Positions 13,996 to 23,866 of a DNA stretch of 64,000 nt are shown piece after piece; position 1 is the stretch's first letter; every line of letters starts with the position of its first letter. The position numbers were made by a program, and so were the translations under genes. The notes below the pieces were generated by a model. The model saw only the letters and a list, made by a program, of their open reading frames with translations, did no database searches and was not told where the DNA came from. Source of the stretch: Patagioenas fasciata (Eukaryota; Chordata; Aves; Columbiformes; Columbidae); assembly GCF_037038585.1 (NCBI RefSeq), contig NC_092524.1:46523001-46587000 (forward strand), in the 5' to 3' direction.

Positions 13996-14455
13996 CTCAC
14001 AGAATCACAGACTGTTAGGGATTAGAAGGGACCTCGAAAGATCACCTAGTCCAATCCCCCTGCTGAAGCAGGAACACCCAGATGAGGTTACACAGGAATG
14101 TGTCCAGGTGAGTTTTGAATGTCTCCAGAGGAGACTCCACAACTCCCCTGGGCAGCCTGTTCCAGTGTTCTGTCACCCTTTCTTCTCATATTTAAGTGGA
14201 AACCCCTGTGTTCCAGTTTGTACCCATTGCCCCTTGTCTTATCATTGGTTGTCACTGAGAAGAGCCTGACTCCATCACTCACCCTTTACATATTTACAAA
14301 CATTAATGATGGTCACACCTCAATCTGCTCTTCTCCAAGCTAGAGAGACCCAGCTCCATCAGCCTTTCTTCATAAGGGAGATGCTTCTCTTCCTTGATCA
14401 TCTTCGTGGCTCTGCACTGGACTCTCTCAAGCAGTTCCCTGTCCTTCTTGAACTC
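13996..14455 (-). mobile_element. CR1 LINE 3' end (inverted)
   Basis: The CR1 3' region is in minus orientation. Reading the plus strand gives the usual reverse-complement landmarks: CACAGAATCACAGACTG at 13998, GGGACCTCGAAAGATCACCT near 14028, CTGGGCAGCCTGTTCCAGTG near 14150, CCCATTGCCCCTTGTCTTAT near 14224, and CTGGACTCTCTCAAGCAGTT near 14418. It is clearly another copy of the family at 2304-2702, with deletions. It lies between TGFB3 and IFT43. Confidence 0.92.
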
Positions 14456-15973
14456 TATTGAGTATACTCTATTGAAGCTCTGTTCATAGGTCCAGTCAAG
14501 CAGTGATCAACAGCAGACAGTGCTACTGAGGGCCTCTGTTAGTCCTGTTCTTTGTGATGGGGTCTGGGTTGAAACCAGATAAAGGGAGTCCATGCTTAGG
14601 CGTGAGAACTTGTCCACGAAAGGAATGCTTGCATAGTTCTTACTTGCTGTTCAGATGAGGGAGGGTGGCGGCTGTGTGATTTATAGTGGGTACAAAACTG
14701 AACAAGCAAAGCAGACAGAGCTGAGAATACACCTGAAACTACACACCAGGAAAGAGAAACTCTGGCACCATGGACCTGAACTAGGCAGGAGGCAAGCACA
14801 GGAAATGGCTTTTGACAGCCACAGCAGCACCAGATATTTGTCCTGGTAACTCTGAGTGAGGCTGCTGTAGGGCCAGGATCAAATGCTGTCTGCAGTGTCA
14901 CCAGTAGGGCAGAGGAGAATTAAGCTGTTGGGAAAAGGTGACCCCAATGTTTAAAGCAAGATCAATATTCAGCACAACATGAAACGAAGAATGAAAACTC
15001 TTTCTCCCCTGTTGCCCTCCCCAAGCAGGTAAAAGTGTGTCAGGATGGGTGACAAACCCCATTCCGATGAGTGGAGGAGTCCAGAGGGACTCAAGGAAGG
15101 ACAAATTTTAGGTTTCATTCTTTCTGCATGTCTGCTGTTCCCTCTCATCAAGAATCTCTGAAGTCAGAAGCCAAAGTTCTGAGTCACGGCTCAATTCCCA
15201 AGTGCACAAATGTTTTCTTTGCTGCACGTGGACTCCACTGTCATTCAATCGGCCTGACACTCCTGTCTCTGGGGTGGGCAGCAAGCAGAACAGCGTGTTT
15301 TGAGGGGAGCTGGGATGTGCTAGTGGGGTGGTGTCTGGCATGGGGATCCAGGGGAATCATGAGGAGGGACTTGAGGGGTCAGTTCCAGACAAGTGAACCC
15401 ATGGGTCCTGCTGCTTCATGATCTGTCCGGCCAGGGGGGAACCCCATCCTGGTCCTACCCTGCCTCCAGTAGGAACACCCCACCAGCTGCCTGTTTGGGA
15501 CCACAGCTGGCAATGCACTTCCACCTGAGGATTCCTGCCCCAGGGATGCCCTCCTGCTTTAGCAGGTATCAACATTGCTCTGGATGCTCTCATGCTCCTC
15601 TTAGGATGCTCTTTTTCTGATCAAGGTCAGGTGTAAATGTATGCTTGTCCTAGGGCTTCCCGCAATAGTGACAGCAACCAGGGTCCTCCAGTCCCCTCCG
15701 TCTCCTGGTACCTGCACAGCTGCACTGCTACAGCAGATCTTTGGCGGAGTCGATGTGAAGTGGGAAATCCAGGGCTGTACTCCCATGGTGGTGCAGCATG
15801 GGGCTGGGTGAAAACTGTCCTTTCCACCCCATGAACACTTGAATTTGTAATTAAAAGAGAAGGACAAAGTATGTAGAAGATCATAATTTCAAAAAGCCTA
15901 ACCAGCCTGGCTTCAAAAAAAGGAAAGTCACGTCTCACTTAGTGAATTCCTTGAACATGTCAAGGTTTGTAAA

Positions 15974-16144
15974 GGGAGATAGTATCTTTTATTAGACCAA
16001 TTGATATAGCTGGAAAAAACAGACAAGCTTTCAGGCATAGGAACACTTCCCTTTTTTTTTTGTTTGTTTGTTTGTTTGGTGTTTTGTTTTTGTTTTTTTT
16101 CCAGCTATATCAGTTGGTCTAATAAAAAGTTATTACTTCTCCCC
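15974..16144. repeat. Inverted-repeat element with (TTTG)n-rich spacer
   Basis: The left arm (15974-16021) and right arm (16092-16144) are reverse complements at roughly 90 percent over about 45 bp; both contain TTTTATTAGACCAA(T/C)TGATA followed by TAGCTGGAAAAAA. The spacer holds GACAAGCTTTCAGGCATAGG and then a T/G simple repeat. The arm and the AAGCTTTC segment resemble a widespread sauropsid interspersed repeat that I recall only generally, so the family name is left open. It would fold as a long-stem hairpin if transcribed. Confidence 0.65.
16051..16101. repeat. T-rich / (TTTG)n simple repeat
   Basis: A run of T followed by four TTTG units and more T-rich DNA forms the spacer of the inverted-repeat element at 15974-16144. 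Confidence 0.8.
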
Positions 16145-17329
16145 ACAAGTCTTATTTCACTTAATCCTTAGATCATCACAATCACAGCACAACTACTTGA
16201 AAATGTCAGTAAGGAATGGAAAAAAGGAGAAGTATTTGACGCAATTTATTAAACTTGTTAAAGTTCTTCAGCCAGACCATGAGCTTCTACTAAAGCTAAG
16301 CAGGTATGGAGAGAGATCTGGTGCCTTTAGTGGAAGATATTCCTGGAAGGCTTAAAACTTTAGGTTACAGAGCCAATTTTCATCATGCAAAGTGTTAACA
16401 GAATAGTTTGTGTGGTGCAGTTCTTGATTGTAGCAGCAGAATAAATGGATGGCAATTATTTAGGTGAAGATTGTGAGGAATGTCCGAGATACCAGAAAAA
16501 TACAGGCAAATAGACAAGGCACTGGAGAACTGAATGTGTATTTAAAATGAGGAGCTAAAACCAGATCTATTTACAATTAATCTATACATCTGTCCAGCCA
16601 AGAAAGGGATCAGGGGTCGTTTTATGCAGCTCAGTGGAAATCTCTGCACAACTTATGTGAGAGGCATATGTGTAGTGATTGTTGCACTTATATTTGCCCC
16701 TTGGGGCTGCCCCCAGCGAGTGCTCCGGGGACCGGCTGTCTTATCTGGAAAGCAGCATTGAAGAGCTAGAGAGAATTGGGAAGAGCATCAGAAGCCATCA
16801 GGAGACTTGGCAAAACCCTCTTTGAGGAGGCACATCTACAGGGCTGGGATTATCTGCCTTAGCTGGAATATAGTGTATACAGTGAAGATCTGGAGAAGAC
16901 AGAGTGGCAGGCTGTTTTCAACCTACCCCAACTGCGCGTGAAATTAAAAACTGATAAAAGAGTATTTACATGACGTATTGTGCTGAGAAATTGTAGCCCC
17001 GCTGCCACCGTTAGGCCAAGATTTTAAGATCGCTAACGGGGTTGGATATATTTATATGGCTACCAAGAGCCCCCAGCACTGCGATTCACTCCCGGCTGTT
17101 CGGCAGCAACACGCAGCCTCTGGTGAGCCGGTCTGTCTGAGCTGTGCGGCCCGCCGGCTGCCCCTGCTCCTGGGCCGGGCCCGCGGGAAGGCGGCGGGCA
17201 GGGGAGAGGCCGGGCGCCCCCCGCGGGCAGACCAGGCTCCGTGGGGACCACACCCGGGGCGGACGCGGTGCCAGAAGGCGCAGGCCCGCGGGGCTGGGGG
17301 GGTCAGCGGCGCGGCCCCGGCGAGCGGCG

Positions 17330-17365
17330 GTTGCCGGGGCCGGGGGCGGGCTGTCTGCCGGAAGC
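17330..17365 (+). promoter_or_regulatory. IFT43: Candidate IFT43 core promoter motifs (X-box half site and ETS site)
   Basis: GTTGCC at 17330-17335 matches one half of the RFX X-box that controls many ciliary genes. CCGGAAGC at 17358-17365 matches the ETS/GABP motif common just at the start of CpG-island housekeeping genes. Both lie within 55 bp upstream of the ATG at 17383. The second X-box half is poor. The transcription start was not determined. Confidence 0.4.
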
Positions 17366-17382
17366 ACCGGCGGCGGCGGCGG

Positions 17383-17436
17383 ATGGAGGCTGAGGAGGAG
17401 CGAGCGGAGGCACCGCGGCGTGGGGGAGTCGCCGGG
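17383..17436 (+). CDS. IFT43: IFT43 exon 1 (coding part)
   Basis: This is the first coding exon of intraflagellar transport protein 43, 18 codons from the ATG at 17383 (MEAEEERAEAPRRGGVAG) to the donor GCCGGG|GTGAGCG. The N-terminus of IFT43 is poorly conserved across vertebrates, so support comes from the position in the CpG island, the good donor and phase 0 joining to exon 2, which carries the recognisable KMG motif. The frame is open back to an ATG at 17056, giving a possible 109-residue extension that I consider 5' untranslated sequence. The acidic start resembles the acidic N-terminus of the mammalian protein. Confidence 0.75.
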
Positions 17437-17954
17437 GTGAGCGTGCCCGGGCCGCGGCCAGGCCGTTCCGAGCTGGCCGTTAGCGGCCGCGGGGCCGGGG
17501 CAGCCCCGTCCCTCCGAGCTGCGACTCTGGGGTCCGGAACCGCCGTCCATTCGGACACGAGCGGGCGAGCGCGGCCGGGGCAGCTTCAGGGCTGGGCTTG
17601 GGGGGCGCAGCCCGCACCGCACGGCGGCGGAGCGGGTACACGGTGTAGTCCGCCCCCGGGAGGCCTGCCCGCGCTTTCCCTTGGGCTCCGCCGGGGGGTT
17701 CGGCTGCTGTGGGACTCCGTGTGGCAGGAAGGGCTGCGCAGCCCGCGGGGGCGACCGGGGAGTGTGACCCACGCAGCGGCCGCGGGGTCAACACCTGCGG
17801 CTGGTGATGCTTTCGCACTGTTTAGGGGAACGTGTCTCATTGCAGGGCACAGCGTGACCACAGAGCTGTCGCTTGCAGATTTTCCCCTGCTCCGATGCAG
17901 CTTTGTCAGTAACCGTGTGCCCTTTGCTCCTTTGCGTTTCCCCCTCTGCTACAG
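17437..17954 (+). other. IFT43: IFT43 intron 1
   Basis: This 518-bp intron (GTGAGC to TGCTACAG) is mostly inside the CpG island. Nothing else is recognised. Confidence 0.75.
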
Positions 17955-18041
17955 GTACTAAAGATGGGCAGTAGAGCCCACCAGGACTTCTTTCCAGATG
18001 AAAACCTCAGCAGGAAGAATCCCTCACCTGTTGCTGGAGAG
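17955..18041 (+). CDS. IFT43: IFT43 exon 2
   Basis: This 87-nt phase-0 exon encodes residues 19-47: VLKMGSRAHQDFFPDENLSR then KNPSPVAGE. It aligns with the mammalian segment that begins AKMGRRAQQ and contains a similar Asn/Ser-rich linker, a disordered region of IFT43. The acceptor is CTCTGCTACAG and the donor is GGAGAG|GTGGGT. A large 15.1-kb intron follows. Confidence 0.85.
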
Positions 18042-20365
18042 GTGGGTGTCCTGTCAGGAGAACCTGTCTGTAATCCTGCTGGTGTCTCCAGTGGAGAATT
18101 CATTTCTTCTGAGATTCCTTCTTGTGCAGTGTGCTCAGTCCTTTGAAGTTTGTCCTTAGCGTTGGGACCCATGTGAATGCCTTGTCCCTTTCCTGGCGCT
18201 GCCCTCTGCATGATGTGTAGTTTTCACATAGGGTCATATCTGGGGCACCGTTTCTCACATGTGAGGTGTGGAAAATAGCATCAAACAGGACTTGGGCCTC
18301 TCCCTCTTGTACATGGGTACCTTCCATGGGAATACGAGTGGGCATATAATTTTGTGACTACTTTTGCCACACTCTATGGTAGCAAAACAGAATACAGGTG
18401 AGCAGATGCCTTACTTTTGCACTTTGCTTTTGCTAGGGCCAGAGTACAGTATCTGAGATGGTCAGTATTAAGTCCTGTATAGTGACGCGCTTCTTCCTTT
18501 CCTCCATGCACAGGCTACAGCCGTCATGCTTTGCAACATCTGAGACTTTGTCTTGTGGGTAATAATATGCAAACTCAGTTCCCACTTGGCTTTGAAGAAA
18601 ACTTTTGCTCAGAGAATATTCTGTCACTACATCTCATCTTCAAAAAGTAGAGGTGGTCTGGAACCCCTCTTTCCCAGGAGAGTGAGGCAACATCCTCTAA
18701 TACCCTGGACCCTTTTGATTCACTTCCTTGCTTGGTGCTGCAGATGCTCAAATTCTACCTGGAAGTTTGCTCTCTGATGTTAGCATGGCTTCTCCACAGG
18801 CATCTCCTGCTGGAAGGAGGACCTGCCAGGAAGTGACATACAGATTTTGCTCCCTGACACCTTCAGAGGCAGAGGGGCTCTTCAGACTTCCACCTTAGTG
18901 ATATTTATTTAAATGAGATGATACTTGCTTTTTGCAATGCCAGTTGTAGTCTCCAGCACACTATATTCCTGGCTTCTTTACATTGCAAACCCAGCCACGC
19001 TGGCACCAACTGTGCTTCATGCTACTGTGCTCAGAGCCCTGGGAGCTTCTGTCTAGGGAGCGGCTGCTCCCTGATCCTCTGTGCCATGACAAAACTCAGT
19101 TAAACCAAGTACTTGTGTCTCAGCCATGTGTACTGGAATGGTTTTGTGGGGGATATTTCCTTGGACTCCCTGCAGTGCTGTTGAAAAGACACCCTAATGG
19201 CTTAGCTTATAGTAACACCTCATAGAATAGGCTTCTTTTACTCCTTTTTTCTTTAAGTAGGCATAAAAAAGAATAATCTCCCACCTATGCATTCTCCACT
19301 GCCAGGTATGCTATAGAAGTTGAGGAGAGCATCTGTGAGGTAGTTTGCAGACAGTGTAATTTAAGAAATCGAAATAACCATGGGCTCATAGCTGAAGGAG
19401 GTCTTAAGGAAACCAGCTGGTAGTTCAAGTGGGTGTAATCCTTGGTTAGCCTCCAGATTAGGGTGGCCTACTGTCAGATTGTTCTTGTACTGGAACTGGC
19501 TGTTCTAGCTCATGGATTGATTCTCTGGTTAGAAAGAGACCAGGGTGTGATGATGACTGACTGTAAGTAACGGCAGTTGTACTTGGTGTGTCTTGCATCG
19601 TAGCCCTTAAAATGGCTGGGAAGAGATCATAAAGGCTCCAGTCCTTGGGCACCCCTGGAGAGACTAAGAAATAGCTACAATCTTCTGTTTGAAAGCAGTG
19701 AGCTTTTCTGCAGCAGAAGGGTGAGGCCTTCCATGCCTTACAAGGTTCGAATATGTTTTTACTGGATCCTAACCACCAGGAAGAACCCTTTGTGTCAGTA
19801 GTCTCTCTTCAGGCAGGTCTTTGTTGCTAAATGTTGCTGTTAACTGAAAACCTTGCAACTACTGGAGAAATGACAAAATCCACTATAAATAATCCTCAGC
19901 CTTTTCTTCTGCTCCAGAATTGGAGGCTTCTTATACACTATCATATTTGGTACCAAAGTGAGAACTAATACAGTTTTTTCCTTCACTGTAGATTGGCAAT
20001 CACTATTAACTTTTCTGGAATCTTGGCCTTGGGTTGCCTCCAAGGTATGGGGTCAGCTGTTACGATGGATGTCTCATTCAGCCATCTGGTCATCTTGAAA
20101 CCTTTTCAAGGAACCATCCTCAAAGAAATGCAAAATAAAAAAATAGTACTTTTTTTCTGGAACTGGCAGTAGTGGAGGAGGCCCCATGTAATTATAATAA
20201 TTTCAGGATACGAGGTTTTATTCTTTTTACTGATTTTGAAGACAAATAGGTTCATCTTAAACATTTGCTATATTCACACTTTCATGTGCAGTTTCACATT
20301 CAGTATGGTGATTCAGCCCCCAGTAGTTCTTAGAGTTTTAAAACTGATTTAAGATTCATCTTGCC

Positions 20366-20381
20366 TTTTTTTTTTTTTTTA
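20366..20381. repeat. Poly-T tract
   Basis: This is a run of about 16 T on the plus strand in IFT43 intron 2. It is not attached to a recognised retroposon. Confidence 0.8.
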
Positions 20382-23300
20382 ATTACATGTCAAGCCACCA
20401 GTTTTCCACCCAGCTCAAATTTCTATAAACATACCATTTGTGCTATTGTTTGGTTCTTATTAGTGACACTGAGAACCATCCAGGAAGTGTTTTCCAGTCA
20501 GAGCAGCTTGCTTGAAGGAAGCAAAAAGTACTTGTCTACCTATGTTACAACATTTGGGCTTATTACAAGGAACTTCACTTCCAGCAGTGAACAACTCATT
20601 TAACATAATTAAAAAGATCTTTGCTTTGAAGTCAATGTGCAAATCATCTGACTTGGAGCATAGATCTTAGCAGATTACTGCTGATCTCTCATTGACCTGG
20701 ACTCTGTCTTCTGAAAGAGAGTACACACAAGGGTACATCTCCTCAACTATGTGTTTTCACTCACAAATGTGTTGTTAAAACCTCCTTCCCTATAGGACAA
20801 CTGCAATCTCTGGTGCCTTTTAGCCATATATACTTCCCTTAAGTTGTAAGAAAACAGTATACCTTAGTATCTTTTCAGTGCCTGTTGTGTGTATATATTT
20901 CCCACAATAATTTGTATCTGTAATTCCTCTGCCCAAATCTCTATTTGCACTTCCCATTCCTGTGTGGACATACCTGCATTGCCTTCAGATTTAGACCTCT
21001 CTCTCCTCAAGGGGCTCACCAAAGGTCACAAAGCTCAGGCTGCTATCTGACATACAGAGCATTCCTGCCTTTTCAGAAGTACAAGTACTGACAAACAACA
21101 CTGCAGCTATGTATTATTTCACGAGGCAAGAAGGAACATGATTATTTGCTGTAATTGGTGCAGTCAGCATCTTCCTGCAGCAATGGCTGTGAGTGTTCCT
21201 GGCCTTTAGAGCTCCTTAGCAAATCGGCAGGCACTTCTTGGGCACTCAGGGGAATATGCTGTAAATGGGAATTCCTAGAGATAATCTCCTTGCTGCATGC
21301 CAGAACTCCACATTTCAAACATTCATTCTCAGAGGGGTAATGTATCCATTTTTCCATTGGGAGGCCTTTCCCATCCCCTAGCTTGATGTGTTACTTTTTA
21401 CTCATCTTGATGCTATCAAGTTTCTGACAAAATTGGACAAACTGAAGCTGGTCATATTATTTGTATAATGGGAGGGGCAGATCATATAATGAGATTTGTT
21501 GAAGATCTTTGCTGCCTGTTCCTTGCAGGACTTCTGGACACTTATAGAATGAAACTCAAACCTTTTTCCTGGTTCTAACATCACTGCATCCAACAGCCTG
21601 AATACTGTCTTGATGACATCCATCAAAAGAAGCTGTTTGGCCAGGATTGGAACTCTTGAGGAGATTGACTTGGAGAGCTGAGTGGAAAAGCCCTTTTTTA
21701 AGACATATCCGCAAATTTTTCCTTCTCTGTGTCTTCTCTTAGCAGGAGTGAACTATTTGCTGTTCCATAGGAAATAAGTATGCAAAAATATTGTAATGTT
21801 ATCTTGCTTCCACAGTCTGTTTTCTCTATCCTGCAGTGGCAGGATTCTCTTGGGGCTTTGTTCAAGACTTCCCTGGTTCCTACCTCTTACAATCTCAATA
21901 TAAAGTTGTTGGTGTCTCTGTGGCAGCACATTGTAGATCCTTTCAGTGGAGACTTCTTTAATAGGTAACATGTCAGCCTGAAGGATTAAGGTTTTCCAGG
22001 CTATGTTGAGAATATCTCCACACAAGTAGGGCAGGAGCACTTTGGCTTTGTATCAGGGTTTGCCCAAAACTCATGACAGTTCTATGCTGGTTCTCTTTCC
22101 CACATTTCACCAAAGCCGTGGGAAATGCTCTGTGCTTTCACTTCTGAAAGTGTGTTCTTCTCTTGTTCTACCTGATATTTGCAAGCTTGCCTGTGTAGTT
22201 GTGGTACTTGAACGATAGTTAAAAAGGGAGCATTTCTGTGCTGTAAAAAAAACCTTATTCAGGATAGATTCATATAGACAGATAAAAGTTTGGGTCACCT
22301 CCACTGCATCTCGGAAGGATGTTCCCACTGGGGAATTTCGTGAAGCAGCTATTTGGACTTCCACCACCCAGTTTACAAACACTCCTGGCAGTGATTCTTT
22401 AGGCTGATATCCAGACATCGTTTAAATAGGCCTCAGTTATCTAACCCAAGTGAATAAACAATTGCAAATCAGTTGCTGAGGGTGAAATCCACATGGAATA
22501 TTGCTCAAATAAGTGATTATTTAAATGCTTTTCCAACATATGTTGTCCAGCTGGAGTTCTTTCCATGCTACTGCGAGTCCTGTACCACTTGGGCTCCATA
22601 CGTCCAGAGAAGCTTAGGTCATGTTGGGCCCTACAGAAGCCTTTTTGCTCTAGGATTTGGGAACAAGTGGGTCCCTGGCTGACAAAGACACACTTCCAAC
22701 AGATTTTAACAGTTGGGCAAATATGATTTCATTTATGCTGCTCACTGATATGGACACTTCTGTACCCCAGGTGCCCTAACTTGCATATAGCTTCCCTCTG
22801 CTCCTGTCATGGTAAGACCATAAGATCAAATGACAGCACAGACACTAAGTGGACTTAGATACCAAACCACTTTAATCAGAGATATACCTCATGAATCACA
22901 TGGCTTCCCTACGCTACAGGAGAGATGATGCAGTTCAGAAGTCAGGTGGGTTAGAGTAGTGTTTCCAGCCATCCTGGTGTAGGGTCATGGGATACTCTAC
23001 ATTGTCTCCCTGAGTGATTCTGAACACTGTCATTTCTAGGATAGCATAGAGATGACTGGGTTCTTAATTGCCACCTTTTTGCATTTGATGCCTAACAACT
23101 GATTGTTGCCACTGCTGATGCTGGCAGGCTGCTCATCAGAAAGGTTCTCAAACAGTTTGCAACTTTCACTGTGATTAACAGGCTGCTTTCCTTGAGTTAC
23201 TCATCTGCCCCATAACCAAGCTACTCACTTTTACCTACAGGGTTAGCTAAAGTTCACCTATGAAAGCTAACACTGTTGTCAGCTATGCCTGTCTGATGCG

Positions 23301-23611
23301 AACTGCTACAGCTGCTGCTCCCAGTGGAGGATCCGAGGTTACCTTGAGAAATACTAGCTCCTGAAAAACGGGCTGCAGCCTGCTACAGTATACAACCCCA
23401 CTGGAATAATTTGGGATTTTTTTAGTATGCTTTTCAAGGTCTGATGGCAAACTTTCCTGCCATTGCAGTCAAACAGACCTGCTTTATAGTATCACAATTG
23501 GTATATGCATAAATGACTATGGTGGGATCAACTTTGTATTTTGTTCAAGTGAATAAGGTTGCAAGGCATGTGCTACAGGACAGCCATTCATGTCAATCTC
23601 CAGACTATTTT

Positions 23612-23635
23612 GAACTATTGAACTATTGAACTATT
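23612..23635. repeat. (GAACTATT)3 microsatellite
   Basis: Three perfect tandem copies of the 8-mer GAACTATT, with a partial copy before them. It is an uncommon unit length, lying about 60 bp before the palindromic MITE. Confidence 0.9.
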
Positions 23636-23691
23636 CCATAGTTCTTCCATTTAACTTCTTCCTCACTTTTCCCCGCCTGATTCTTCTAAGG

Positions 23692-23866
23692 CAAGGGTGT
23701 CAAACTCATTTTCACCAGGAGCCACATCAGCTTCGCTGTTGCCTTCAGAGGGCCGAATGTAATTTTAGGACTCCTACATTTATGCAGTCCTAAAATTACA
23801 TTCGGCCCTCTGAAGGCAACCTCGAGGTTGATGTGGCCCCTGGTGAAAACGACTTCGACACCCCTG
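23692..23866. mobile_element. Palindromic MITE, probably hAT-type DNA transposon derivative
   Basis: This 175-bp element is almost entirely palindromic: arms 23692-23772 and 23786-23866 are 81 bp each, around a 13-nt loop. The inner 35 bp of the arms (23738-23772 and 23786-23820) match perfectly; the outer 46 bp have about nine mismatches. The ends are CAAGGGTGTCAAACTCATTT and, inverted, CAGGGGTGTCGAAGTCGTTT, a CAGGGGTGTC-type terminus that I associate with hAT (Charlie-like) elements. There is no coding capacity, and no clear 8-bp target duplication is visible. It lies in IFT43 intron 2 and would form a long hairpin in pre-mRNA. Confidence 0.85.

Larger units (their letters stand above)
10891..17050. 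other. Intergenic region between TGFB3 and IFT43 (head-to-head)
   Basis: About 6.2 kb separates the two divergently transcribed genes. It contains the upstream part of the TGFB3 CpG island, an old CR1 coding-region fragment (12695-12995), a CR1 3' end (13996-14455) and an inverted-repeat element (15974-16144). No coding exon is supported. The same divergent order of TGFB3 and IFT43 exists on human 14q24.3 (established knowledge). Confidence 0.8.
17040..17800. other. IFT43: CpG island at the 5' end of IFT43
   Basis: This GC- and CpG-rich block covers the upstream region, exon 1 and intron 1 of IFT43. It starts abruptly after AT-rich DNA near 17,080. Long arginine/proline/glycine-rich open frames on both strands here are compositional. 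An in-frame ATG at 17056 lies at its left edge. Confidence 0.85.

Noticed and set aside
17056-17961. 301-codon plus-strand frame at IFT43 exon 1 as a single-exon gene
   Set aside because: Contains IFT43 exon 1 but reads through the donor at 17437 into intron; the remainder is CpG-island sequence.
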